Part shown: positions 42,501 to 54,000 of the stretch, one piece after another
Numbering within the stretch: the first letter of the stretch is position 1
Layout: each line of letters starts with the position of its first letter
Assembly: GCA_958430865.1 (NCBI GenBank)
Contig: CAUDNR010001424.1
Coordinates: forward strand, 30,800-94,799
From: Entrophospora sp. SA101
Taxonomy: Eukaryota > Glomeromycota > Glomeromycetes > Entrophosporales > Entrophosporaceae
DNA length: 64,000 nucleotides
Direction: 5' to 3'
Translations under genes and position numbers: made by a program
Notes under the pieces: model-generated
What the model was told of the DNA's origin: nothing
The model's database searches: none
What the model saw: the letters and a program-made list of their open reading frames with translations, nothing else

Positions 42501-42731
42501 ATCAATAGACGGTTGTGTTGGCAGTATTAAACATAAACAAACATGAAGCAAGCAACAAGTATCTGGCAAAGAATATTTTAAGATTGGTTTGGAATGAGAA
42601 ATTGAATTGATTTAGTGGCAAATGTTAAATTGGGAGTTATGAAAGTCCCTACCACAAGTTCATGTTCATTGTAAAAGCAAAAAGATTTTTAACAATTTAA
42701 ATATATTTGATTTTTGGTAATTTCAAATAAA
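42501..42731. other. Short spacer between convergent genes
   Basis: 231 bp between the RPC31 stop and the kelch gene stop; nothing recognised. Confidence 0.5.
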
Positions 42732-44194
42732 TCAAGTTTCTATACTATCAGATATAGTTAAATAATGATTTTGATTTTTTTTACAACAAAAAATAAATAA
42801 ACTTATTCCTAAAATAAGTAAAACTATTGAAATTGTAATTGCTACTATTAAAACCGTATTAGTTGGTTTTGTTTGAATGGGATTTGTTGGAATAGGAATA
42901 AATTCATTAATCCACATGTAATTAAATTTATCACTTGTATCCAAAATATATACTTCATTCATTTCAAGTGATGGCAGATAAATATTATTTCTTCCAAAAA
43001 ATACAATCATATACTTGTCAACTAGAACAGCCGAATGATACATACGTGGGAAAGGTGAAATAGTAGAAACATTTGCTCTTGACCAGGTAAAAATATTACT
43101 TGTTGTATCTAATATTACAAGATCATCTGAAACTGGAGTTAATGTGGTTCGACTAATATAACCTCCGTATACAATAATACGACCATCATTTGCTATATAC
43201 AGTATATTTTTAAAAGAAAAATTAATATAAATTTATTTATAAATTAAAATAATTTTAAAAAGAATTATTATTACTTAAAACAGAAGAATGGCCACCTCGA
43301 GATGTAGGCAAATAGCCAACAGCAATCTAAAATAAATAACAATAAATAAATTTAGAAAAGCTTAAATCAATTAAATTTTCAGTAACGGGACTTACTGTAG
43401 TATTCCACTTATTATCATTTATATTATATAAAATTATCTGTTTTAGAAAAAGAAAGATGGTCACATGATTTTGTTTATTTTGTCATGATTTATTTCATTA
43501 TTACCTTTGACATCGATACTGGTGAACCATAATAATGAATACCTCCTATATGAGCAATGTTACCATTTGGTAATAAAGTGACAGTATAACCAATTATTAT
43601 GAAATAATTACTATAAACAGCTCTCCATGTTAATGTTATCGTATCCAAAATATTAATTCTCAGACGTTTAAAGATTTTAGTATCAGGAAATATATACATT
43701 TTTCCAGTCTTTAAGTCACAAACAGAACGGCTATATTCATTATAAGGTTGATTGGTAGTTGTTGGCATGTTCCATTTCTGTGTTTTGATATTATAAATGA
43801 AAACTGAATTGCTGATATGTGGATAACCAAAATCTCCACCAGACATCACTAAAGTATCAGGTCCGCAAAGTGAAAATGCGCTCCAAGAATGTGATGGAGG
43901 AATTCCTGACACAGAACCAAGATCCGCCCAAGGCATTACACCCTCATTTAATTTAAAATGTTTTGATACATCTAAATAATAAAATTCTTTAGATTGTGTA
44001 GCATAATTACGAAAATCACGAAGAGTCTTCCAATCTGTTAGATTTGGAATCAGTCCACCTGTGAAGTATATTTTAGAATCAGCAAGAACAGCGTTATGTC
44101 CCCAAACTGTATTTGTAGGCGTGAATGCCAAAATTAATTTTAGAAATTCATTGAAATACAAGTAAAATAAACATAACCCATTCAAATAATTCAT
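42732..44194 (-). CDS. Kelch-repeat protein with C-terminal membrane anchor
   Basis: Five exons join in frame: 44194-43505, 43437-43396, 43326-43275 and 43192-42732 (four plus a possible missing signal exon). Kelch blades are visible: WGHNAVLADSKIYFTGG (residues about 31-47), SWSAFSLCGPDTLVMSGGDF, YNINDNKWNTT, PTSRGGHSSVL, NDGRIIVYGGY and MYHSAVLVDKYMIVFFGR. After a Pro/Thr-rich stalk there is a strong hydrophobic segment (TVLIVAITISIVLLILGISL) and a short cytosolic tail. The N-terminal 25 residues are hydrophobic and may serve as a signal sequence. The predicted topology is an extracellular beta-propeller on a single membrane span. Ligand unknown; large families of such proteins are known in glomeromycete genomes. 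Confidence 0.75.
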
Positions 44195-44498
44195 TTCAGG
44201 AGTTTAAAAAATATTAAAGTAAAAGTAGAATTCAAAAATTAATTCTTTTGTAAAAAGGGCAACGGATAAATTATCAGGACCAGGTCCATTGAGACCAAGT
44301 ATGATCAATTTTTGCCATTGATAAAATATTAAATATGGTTAAAATGTTACACCAATGGACAAGTACAGGTTTAAAAACAGCTCTTTATTTTAGAATAATA
44401 TCAAAAAAAAAAAGAAATTTGTAATTGCAAGCCCTCTATGGACCTTAAAAGGTCTATTCTTCATAAATTAGACTATTTCGTAGCCAACTCGTACATTA
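44195..44498. other. Intergenic spacer; no gene seen
   Basis: AT-rich upstream flank of the kelch gene, ending at the foldback element. Confidence 0.5.
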
Positions 44499-44807
44499 AA
44501 TCATAATCGTGTAGTTTTCCGCTAAAATTCATCCGCCAATTTGAATTCCCATGAGAATATTCGACATCCGCCAAAATTAAAATATTCGAAATTAATAGAA
44601 GGACGCCGAATGATGGAAACAACCACTCATATGATAAATGACACTTGCCCAAGAGCTTCTTTTGAGTCATTTTGTTTTCTTCTCCTTTTGTTTTCTTTGC
44701 TAAATGATTATTAATTTCGGATATTTTAATTTTGGCGGATGTCAAATATTCTCATGCGAATTCAAATTGGCGGATGAATTTTGGCGGAAAACTACACGAT
44801 TATCATT
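44499..44807. mobile_element. 309-bp foldback (inverted-repeat) element
   Basis: Two arms of about 105 bp (44499-44604 and 44705-44807) are near-perfect inverted copies around a spacer of about 100 bp. Outer ends read AATCATAATCGTGTAGTTTT and, inverted, AATGATAATCGTGTAGTTTT. The arms share CCGCCAATTTGAATT and CATCCGCCAAAATTAAAATA. Long palindromic arms without coding capacity are typical of foldback or snap-back MITEs. No clear target duplication was fixed. The 90-aa minus frame over it is an artefact of the repeat. Confidence 0.72.
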
Positions 44808-44940
44808 GAATCGAGTAGTATAATAAATTAACGCAAAAACCTACTTTGCGCCGAAAAAACTAACTCGCAAAAAAAAAAAGCACATTTCCTTTACCACATT
44901 TCCTAGACGATCGATCAGCCAATTTTTTCGATTGCGAGGC

Positions 44941-45165
44941 TTGAGGCACAAAGTGTCGAATTGGCAATCCGTTATTTTGCCTTGTATGTTAAATTCAAGA
45001 ATGAGGCACATAGTGTCGAAATGGTAATCTGTATTTTGGCTTTGCACGTCACATTAGATTGAAGGATGAAGCACATAGTGTTGAAATAGTATACGTGATC
45101 TGACTTTGCGTGATGCATTCGAAGACTGATTGAGGATGAAGCACGTAATGCCGAATTGTTATCTT
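44941..45165. repeat. Four degenerate tandem units, 61-70 bp
   Basis: Units begin at about 44942, 45003, 45068 and 45138 with GAGGCACAAAGTGTCGAATT, GAGGCACATAGTGTCGAAAT, GAAGCACATAGTGTTGAAAT and GAAGCACGTAATGCCGAATT. Each is followed by a less conserved half that includes a TTTTG(G/C)CTTTG-like stretch. Unit length varies from 61 to 70 bp. Several open frames across this region on both strands derive from the repeat and are not called as genes. Confidence 0.7.
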
Positions 45166-45309
45166 CACTTGGTAATACGTCAAAGTATACCAAAAGTGCG
45201 CTATGTTTTGCAGTTCTGGTACACTTCTTGCATAGTTGATGCTTTCGGTACTACCACTTCGTGTCATTCGACCTATGCTTTGATGTATTATCATATAAAA
45301 AATTGGCCT

Positions 45310-45415
45310 AAGCTTTGACGTATTACTGAATTGAAATATTTCACATTTTGATATATTACCTTTGCATATTACTGGATCGAAAAATTTCACACTTTGATGT
45401 ATTACTAGATCAAAT
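45310..45415. repeat. Short tandem repeat with core TTTGAyGTATTAC(T)
   Basis: TTTGACGTATTACTGAATTG, TTTTGATATATTACCTTTGC (with a nearby ATTACTGGATCG) and TTTGATGTATTACTAGATCA recur at about 36-45 bp intervals. AAATATTTCACATTTT or AAAAATTTCACACTTT lies between them. Confidence 0.55.
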
Positions 45416-46164
45416 CGCGCTTTTACGTTCTACCAAGTCAGACACATAAGTGTCCTTATTCTGTAAGAAAAATTTTTCTTGTACTACTGCTTGATAGTAC
45501 CAGGTTGCTTTTTATTTGAAACAGAGCATTTCATGAATTTCAGTGATTGTAACTTGTGAAAGATATGAGGAATCTTAACTAATTTGATGCCAATGGAAAG
45601 AAATAAAAGAAATAAAAAAGCCAAAGTTGGTCAAGGTTGCAATAGTATAAAACCATTCCAATAGATGGATGTATGGAATGCAAATTGGTCAAAATCACAA
45701 AAATATAGTTTTATTGTTATAATCTCTTTTACAACTTCCGTTCACCAACTTCACATAATGATAATTTGTATAATCAGTAGAAAAATATTGTTCAAACGCA
45801 GTTCTGTCTTCTGCTCAATACTTGATTTGTAATGCCTTGTGAGATTCGCTTACAAACACACCAGAGGAACCAGGCGGTTTGACAATACAGTAATGTGAAT
45901 ATGTTTTTTCTCAGGTTTGTTGAAGTGTTCTTTAATATCTTTTACAAGTAACTGTTATCACCCTCCATACCAATGCGTATACCACATATCAACACATTAT
46001 ATCATTGAAATTAATAAAGTTTTCACCAAAATTGGGTTTTGAGTTTTTAAGAATATGTAGGTTTGTATGTGATATAAGCACCTCAAACACACAATGAACA
46101 ATGTGATCATGATAGACTAAGAGTCTATTTTATTGATAGTAATATCCTAAGGTAATTATAAAAA
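45416..46164. other. Intergenic spacer; no gene seen
   Basis: No reading frame with family motifs. It may hold the 3' flank of the nuclease-like gene at 46165. Confidence 0.45.
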
Positions 46165-47140
46165 TTACAAACCGTCAAAAAGAGCTAGCCACATTAAATT
46201 CTTTTCAGAATATTTATCCAACCTTGGTGAAAGACTTAATGCATAATGTTTGAGATCAGATAAACATGCAAGCACCTCTCGTCTTTCATTAGCATTTGAA
46301 ATACAAAATCCATATCCTTTGGGATATTTGTGAACATGTAAATCATTTCGGGAAAGACCTCTCAGCAGACCTTCGAGGTAAGATTGATTGATATTAGGTG
46401 AATAAAAACAAAACTTGCCTCCAATTACTCTAATACCCACAATTTTTGCTGGATATACTTTGTCCAACATGAAATAATTCCATTGAGCTGCTGCAATCAG
46501 CATACCACTAACTGAATTTTCCCTTTTTTATATTTTCTGGATCCTTTATGTTTAGCTTCACACAACACCCATACTATTTCAGCGCCTCTTCTGCCTTTTA
46601 TATCGGCATATGCTGCAATTTCTTTTTTGTTAAGTTCTAATTCTAAAGTGCATGGTCCCAAGTTTAAATCCACTCCATCATCAAAATTCTCTTGATCACA
46701 CAAAAATAACACAAATTCATCTACATCTTTTTCAAAACCTTTTCGAACATTCTCATTCATAAGTATGCGGTTGAGTTTACCAAGAAACTTCTTTTGATTG
46801 TTATTAAGCTTGGATAATTAAGGTACTGAAACATTTTACATATTCACTATCTTTAATTTCCGCGAGGATATAATCTCGAAGTTCTGGAATAATGTTATGA
46901 TCAATATCTTTTTTAAATATCGAAGGATTAGCTTTGTTTAGATGCGATGATAAAATATTAAATTATTATTAAACACAAATTTTATTACCTGCTTCTAATA
47001 TATCACGCATTGAATCTTTCTTGTAAACTTTAATTCTCAATGATTCCTCTTCAACGGAAGCAAATTTTGAGGCTGATTCACTAAATGAAGGTATTTTGAT
47101 GTCAGGCTTAGTTGCTTCTTTCCTGATAATCTGAGTCATA
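46165..47140 (-). pseudogene. PD-(D/E)xK nuclease-like (possibly Crinkler-type) gene, frame-broken
   Basis: Exon 1 (47140-about 46990) begins MTQIIRKEATKPDIK and ends at a GT donor. After an intron the reading resumes (DIDHNIIPELRDYILAEIKD, about 46900). One frame change near 46810 leads to FLGKLNRILMNENVRKGFEK. Another near 46505 (after KKGKIQL) leads to MLIAAAQWNYFMLDKVYP and the stop at 46165. A motif YADIKGRR, 15 residues before VLCEAKHKG, has the Asp...ExK spacing of PD-(D/E)xK nucleases; the Lys/Arg-rich strand and helix pattern fits. Such domains occur at the C-termini of Crinkler-like proteins in Rhizophagus (family knowledge). The two frame breaks suggest a relic unless they are base-call errors. 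Confidence 0.42.
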
Positions 47141-47748
47141 CTAAAATGGCGAACATGACTTCTATTCTTGACAAATCCGAATTGTGGTAAATAATGAGCC
47201 TGTGAAAACTTCTGGTTGTTCTTAATTATTTATTAGACTGCCAATTTTTATAGACAAGGTGAAACTCATTATTGTCTTGTGGAAAAGATTTTGAAAATCT
47301 GTGAACTTGAAATTCACGCGCGTGAAATTCAATTAGCCAATCAGAATTTGTATCCAAACACCCCACCCCAAAATTTAAACACTATTTTAAAAAACTTAAA
47401 ACGATTTCCCAATTTCAGCCATTAAATTAGTTTCGCCAAAGTTTATGTCAATTAATTTCAGCAAATTCTGCCTACTAAGCAAGGTAGTTTCGGTCCATCA
47501 TTATTATCATTGATATAATGTAATGACGAACAAAAACAATTCACAGTTGGACAATCATTAATAAACCCAGTGGTTTATAATCGGACGTTACCTCATTTTT
47601 AAAATAATCCGGGGATTGGACATATTTAGAAATTAAATCGGAAATCGCGGATGATTTTCGCGGGAAAATACATATTAATATATAAAATTTCATTGATGAA
47701 AATCATGACTTATCTGGCAAATTCGCTTCTAGAAAGTTATCAGGAAGC
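47141..47748. promoter_or_regulatory. Upstream region of the CBM20 exon
   Basis: 608 bp between the divergent nuclease-like gene and the CBM20-encoding exon. More GC-rich than most spacers (CGCGCGTGAAATTC near 47318; CGCGGATGATTTTCGCGGG near 47646). No specific sites assigned. Confidence 0.4.
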
Positions 47749-48681
47749 ATGGCTACAAGATTTTTTGTAACAAAGTTTCATTTACATCTACCACCAAATA
47801 TTTCTTATCATGAAACACCTACTATTCTTGGTAATGTGCCCGAACTTGGCACTCAGAAAGACCCAATCATCAAGCTTCATCAAGAATCCACAACATACTG
47901 GGTGTCAGAAGAAATTAAATTTCCTGTCAGTTATGTTGAAGACAACATTCAAATCAGATACAAATATGCATTAATTGGCAAATCATTGTTATCAAGAAGA
48001 AGTGTTGAATTTGAGGGTTTGGATGAAACAGATGATCAAATTCTAGAAAATTTTACTGAAAACCAATTTGATGTTTGGCATACTAGCAATTCACATAAAT
48101 TTTATGAGGGATTTAGAGATTTTAGTTTCATTAAAGTTATACATGGATCTGTAACACAAGAAAATTTTAAAAATCAAGTAATGGAATATCAAAAACTACT
48201 AAAAAAATATCGTGAATTGACTGTCACTTTTACTACAATTGACTTTATTAAGGAGTGTATGCCAATTAGTAAAGAAAGAGAAAAGAAACTTTTCTTGTGT
48301 GTTTTGCTTGGTTATTTTATTAATGAGCGAAAAAACACTTCAAAGTTCAATTTTTATGAGTTGCCTAATGACTTTGACTCAAGCACATTAATTGATTCTT
48401 TGACAACTGTATATGATAATACTTTTCCATCAAACACTAATGATATTATAAAACAAGCAGTTAATCTTTTAATCAGACATAATTTTATCAATGGTTCATT
48501 TGAATGGTTGAAAATATTTTCTGTTGCTGATGTTATTGATCCAAAACATGGCTTTCTTGATGTTCTTGATGGAAAATATAAATCAAGAGGTATGGAGTTG
48601 TTTATTAAAAATGTTGAGGAACATGTCAAACCATATATTGATAATATCGAGGATATAGATATTTATGTGAAAATAGCTGAG
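47749..48681 (+). CDS. RNF213: RNF213-like N-terminal exon with CBM20 domain (fragment)
   Basis: An open exon of 311 codons from ATG 47749 to a GT donor (GAG|GTAATT) at 48681. Residues about 5-105 look like a CBM20 starch/glycogen-binding domain: ILGNVPELG (26-34), the Trp in TTYWVSEEIKFP, and QIRYKYALIGKS as the penultimate strand. Vertebrate RNF213 is reported to carry a CBM20 domain in its N-terminal arm. This exon is followed at once by RNF213 mid-gene sequence, which is why I assign it to the family. That sequence is on the opposite strand, so the exon has no in-orientation continuation. The gene is cut at about 48750. Confidence 0.62.
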
Positions 48682-48750
48682 GTAATTATTATTAAATTTT
48701 TTTTTAATATATAATATATCTTAATAAAAATTCTTATGTTAATTCTGTTT

Positions 48751-51700
48751 TTTAAAATAATTATAAAGAAATCAGCAAGAATTTACCTTTCCACAACCAG
48801 CTTCACCACAAACAATTACTGGAATATTTGCATGAGCTCTTAATAGTATAAGTGCCATTTTGATTAAATTGTCAGTGGAGAGTGCATAATTAGGATGTTT
48901 AATATCAGGTAAGGTTCTTCTTGCAAGACCTTCTAATATGTCTAGAAGAACTTTTGGTTCCAATTGATTATAATCATCAAGCTCATCCTTTTTTTGTCCA
49001 ACTGATTGACTCTTCAGCAACATCTTTACATTATTTGGAACCTTTGTTTTATCACGATATAGAGCACAAATTGAGTCAGGTGATTGTGACATGAAAAAAT
49101 ACAAGTAGATGATTTGAATCATCCCATTTAACTATTGTACCCAATTTTGCAGCTTCAGAATTACTTGTTGATTCTAATTGAGCAGCTTTAGTTTTGATTG
49201 ATTTGGTTGCAAAATCCTTTGATATTTCAAGTAGTGTATCAAATAAAGTTGATCTAATATTTTTTTCTTTTACCATTAATTTAAGATTTTCAACTTGAAA
49301 GTATTGACTTGAAGAAAATCTTACTAGTTGGTCAGCAAACACATTCACAAAAAATTTCTATAAATCTAAATGATGAGACATCATCAGCATTTTGATTAAA
49401 GAAATATTTTGTAATAAGTCCATGACACATGTTTACAGGCAAAGGAACTGTAATTTTTTTGTCGGTCTTGAAAAGAATATCTATCTCTTCAATAGCCTTA
49501 CGATCAAATGCATTTAAATAATGACATACTATTTGAATTGGACTGTTGATCTCTTGAGATATTACAAGGTTATTGGTATCCCATGACAAATGTTTCCTTC
49601 TCAAATAACTAGTAATTGGCATAGAGTTTAATAATTTTTGTTCAGTTGTTGAAGATACCTCAATATAAATTTCAGTTGCAGGTAAAATAGCTATATCTAC
49701 ACTATTAGAAACTATTCCTAAAATTAATAATTCAAAAAGAAACATGTTTACTTCACTAGGATTTTCAGCTGAAACTATGTTCAAGTGTAAACTTTCTACT
49801 TTTCGTAATTTACATTCTTTAAGCTGACTAACAAGCTTACTAAAATTTAAACCATCACTAATTAAAAGACTACAAGTAACTTTTCCTTTTTCAAAACTGT
49901 CTTGTTTAATCCATTCTGTTTTTCCTTGCCCAGAAAGATCTGAAGATAAAGAAGTCACATTTGGACACAAATCATGGAATATTGTTTTCATTGATTCAGT
50001 ATTCAGCCCATTAGTTACACATACATCTTGTGAAAATTGATCTAAAATGTGATGATGTATTCCAGGCTCACGACAACAAATCAATGCCAACAAATAATTT
50101 TTCTCATGTTTACACATCAATCTGATAAATTTAACCAAGTTATATTGTAATTCAAAATCTAATAATTCTAAATTTGCTATGCAAAACAAATGATCTTTAT
50201 GCCCATTATTTGCTGCAAAAAAACAACGCTTAATAAAATTTGTTAATTCTTCTGAGGTTGTTAAAGGTGTGCATATTAAAAGTTGCCATGGTTCAGGGCA
50301 TGATCTGTGATTAGCATATAATGACATAATGATATTTGGAACATGTAATTCCTCATCACAAGCTGCCACAAATAATTTGCCATTAAGTACAACATCTGAT
50401 ATTACACAATCATCTATATTTTTGACCTGACGAATTTTTTTAGGAAGTTTTTCAAAAATAAGTTGTAATTTTTTACCAATTTCACAGAGGATATCATAGT
50501 AATTATTCTTTTTAGAAGAAATCCCCATGATCTTTTTATCAGAAGGTAATTCAGCTCTTCTATTTACAAATCGAATAAGTATTTGACATTCTTCAATCAC
50601 ATTAGGATTGTTGACATTTGAAAAATAATCATAGAATGTAAGGATGTGTCGGCCAGGGAAAAATGTTAAATAGTAATGATTTTCTTGTGCTTTGTTCATG
50701 ATATCCTCCCTATTATATTATTTATAAATGATAATTATTAAGCAAGTTTATATATAACTATATAACCATTGATTTACATACCATTCTCTTAATTTTTCTT
50801 TACATTGTTTTAATAATTCTTTCATTTTATCTGTTCCCTTTACAGTCACATCAAATTTCCTGAATTCAAAATGTCCAATTTGTACAAGTTTTGATGAAAA
50901 ATTTATTATATCCTGAGCCACATCAACTTGTTCAACAAACACATCCATGGAATTTTTAATATTTTGATCATCTTCCAATACATTCTCAACTGATAGATTA
51001 AGGTTTACCACAGTTGGTTTTGCAATCAATAATGCATGGCCACGTAAATCTTGAAGATCATTAAAGGTGTAAGATGATTTTTGAACTTTGTCAGATGTGT
51101 ATGTCATTAATGCATTACATTTATCTCCGTTAGCATCTCTTTTAAAAGTATAAGATCCTTTCATCACAGCATTTTTGATTTTCTCCTTAGTTACTTCATT
51201 TTTTTGATCAATATTTTTATACATATTTTCTAAGGCCATACAATTATTATTACACAAAACAATATTATTGGTTAGCTTTGGATTTTTTACAATAACCTTT
51301 CCAATTTCTTCAACAAACTCTTTCACTGATCTCTTTTTGGCAACATCCAACAGTGGTATTAAAAATTTTTTCACTTCAATTAATGATGAAACAGTGTCTT
51401 CCTGGATAAGTTGTTCATCTGGGTGGTCATCTACACTATTGATTAAATTTTTAATATCATGTCCTTCAATTGATTTGAGAAATGTTACAAATGTGCCTGC
51501 TTCTGATAATTCTTTGATTAAATTCCAACATTCATTACTAATTTTAAATTCTGTATTGAATTTATTAAAGAAACTTATTAAAACACCTAATGACAATTTC
51601 CCTTCATTCAAACTGTTATAAATAATTCCAATTTGGTTTTCTTTATCATGTGAATCTTGAAAAATTTTAATGACTTGTTCCAAATTTTTCAACCCTTCTT

Positions 51701-51820
51701 TATAATTAGATATTTGAGTAAGATACCAAATTGTTTCTTGGAATTTTCTCTCTTTAGGTAATCGCTGAAAATTTTCCATCAACTCAAGTTCTGATTTTAT
51801 ATCTTTAACATCTTTCCAAA
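48751..51820 (-). pseudogene. RNF213: RNF213-like copy C, mid-gene block to AAA3 Walker A
   Basis: Exon 51820-50782 is open into the gap and encodes WKDVKDIKSELELMENF, the helical segment and FVEQVDVAQDIINFSSKLVQ. Exon 50709-48787 runs from EDIMNKAQENHYY to GEAGCGK at the AAA3 Walker A donor site. About 35 bp of intron follow before the sequence changes at about 48750. Compared with copy D (62151-64000) I find only two differences: an extra A in each of two A-runs (six against five) at about 49094-49099 and 49349-49354. Each shifts frame. The block is inverted relative to the CBM20 exon next to it. It may be a duplicate assembly of copy D sequence. Confidence 0.75.
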
Positions 51821-51830
51821 NNNNNNNNNN
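51821..51830. other. 10-N assembly gap
   Basis: Ten Ns at the 5' edge of RNF213 copy C; the sequence to the right is unrelated non-coding DNA, so this is an arbitrary join. Confidence 0.95.
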
Positions 51831-52000
51831 TTGCTTTTACATTAGGTCGAAATCAAGTTCTTTATATACATGTTCTTTACATATTAGCCCGAATTGCGCG
51901 AATCCGCTTACTTTGTAACTGGGCGAATCCGCTCGTTTTGAAGAATCGTCACTAATCTCTACTAAACAAAGTTAAATAAACATGAATGTGCTACGGATTA

Positions 52001-52036
<36 letters not shown>

Positions 52037-53042
52037 TAAATACGCGAAACGTAACGCGAATTCAGATGATAATAAATAATTATACACGTTATTGATAAAT
52101 AAATAAAATTAATAAATAAATAAAATTTAAATTTGTCCCGGAATTAAAAGATTCGACCAAAAGATCTGCATCAAAAATCTAATTCCGGATCAGTCAACAA
52201 TATCTATTATGCAGTTAAAATTGTTAAATTGATACTGAGCAAATTTCATAGACTGCTTGACATATCTGAAATATTAAATTTAAATATATAAATTTTATTT
52301 AATTATTTTCAAGAGGAGTAGCCTCATATAAATTTAAGTTGGAAGTTATTTTGGGAATTATATTCTAATAAAGTCGTATGAGCAGGATATTAATTATAGA
52401 GACGAAAAATTTGCCCAATTTTGCCGGATAATCGGTCTAATTAAAAATTTACCACGCGGACAATCGGTGATTACTCGATTATTCATCGAATATCCGCTGA
52501 ATGAGGCTCAGAACGAATCAATGAAATTCGAACAAATGGTTCCACACTTCCTTCTTTGAACATATTGTACTATGCCTGTTGAAGAAGTAATTGAAGAGGC
52601 ATCATTTTCAACAATGCAATTATTGTCATTCATCATTGTTATATTTATTATTTAAATTTAAACAATATTACTTTTTATGAGAGTTTCTATTCGGAATACA
52701 AATTCTTATTATTTGTTTTATTCGCTTTTTTATTCATTCGAATAAACATTCAATGTATTTTGAATACTCAAATTCATAACGATCATTAGAATAAACCTTA
52801 TTCGAATAGAATCCTTATTACTATTAATATGACATTAAAAGAAATTTAGTATCAGATCGAATCAATTCGTTCGGGACTTGCTGCTGAATTATCTATTCTT
52901 ATATGTATTAAAAAAATTCATTCAATTAATTAACAAGATAAACTTTTTTTATTATATTCTGTAGTAGTTTAAGTAATTTAGCAATCCAAAATATTAAAAG
53001 TTTATATAACAAATAATAAATAAAGAAAAAAAATGTTTTTGT
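51831..53042. other. Non-coding spacer downstream of RNF213 copy D
   Basis: No gene recognised. Contains an (AAT)n microsatellite and short repeats such as GCGAATCCGCT (51898, 51925) and several TTCGAATA/TTCGAATG words (52690-52810). The last 50 bp resemble the 3' flank of copy B. Confidence 0.5.
52002..52036. repeat. (AAT)n microsatellite
   Basis: About eleven uninterrupted AAT units. Confidence 0.9.
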
Positions 53043-53238
53043 CTACATATTATTAAATTTATTCCCTGGTTTTTTACCCTTTTTTGTATTATTACTATTT
53101 TGTCCAGTTGTTTTTTTGATTTTTGATTCATGTATTTGTCTTCTAATAACAGCTTCAAGTTGACTAACACAAAACTTATATATTCTAAATGTATGTGAAA
53201 CTAATAATGTATCTGGAAATAAATCAATTGTTGCTTGA

Positions 53239-54000
53239 TCAATTTCTGAAAACCAGAAATTCAAATCCATGTTTGTTAAATAAACATTCAATGGTTCATT
53301 TGAGTAATCTTTTGATTCTACTGACAAAAATCTCAATGTAAATCTTTTCAATGCCACAATAAGTGCATCTGCTGGTATTTTTTTTGCTTTTTGTTTAATT
53401 GTCAATGTTGATTTTTGTTGATTATTAGTAAAATCAACTACAGCTACAATTTCATTCTCTTGTTCTAGTGTCAATCCTTCTTTATAAACATCATCAATAT
53501 ATTCAATCACTCTGTTGGCCACCTGTTCTTCTACAAATTCATACAATGCTACTATATGTTTTAAGGATAGATCTGCATTTAATAAATTTGCAAATGCAGG
53601 TTTCATCATCAATAATGACTCAATTTCTGAAAACCAGAAATTCAAATCCATGTTTGTTAAATAAACATTCAATGGTTCATTTGAGTAATCTTTTGATTCT
53701 ACTGACAAAAATCTCAATGTAAATCTTTTCAATGCCACAATAAGTGCATCTGCTGGTATTTTTTTTGCTTTTTGTTTAATTGTCAATGTTGATTTTTGTT
53801 GATTATTAGTAAAATCAACTACAGCTACAATTTCATTCTCTTGTTCTAGTGTCAATCCTTCTTTATAAACATCATCAATATATTCAATCACTCTGTTGGC
53901 CACCTGTTCTTCTACAAATTCATACAATGCTACTATATGTTTTAAGGATAGATCTGCATTTAATAAATTTGCAAATGCAGGTTTCATCATCAATAATGAC
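53239..54000. repeat. Perfect 381-bp tandem duplication in copy D
   Basis: 53239-53619 and 53620-54000 appear identical base for base. 381 is 127 codons, so the C-terminal domain repeats the stretch from SLLMMKPAFANLLNADLSLK to NMDLNFWFSEI in frame. Copy A has the stretch once. No microhomology at the junction. Confidence 0.92.

Noticed and set aside
44473..44745. 90-aa minus-strand frame with a hydrophobic stretch
   Set aside because: Lies mostly inside the foldback element; the apparent membrane segment is a translation of the repeat arm.
44841..45390. Overlapping minus-strand frames with repeated Cys-Ala-Ser words
   Set aside because: Produced by the 61-70 bp tandem repeat read in several frames.
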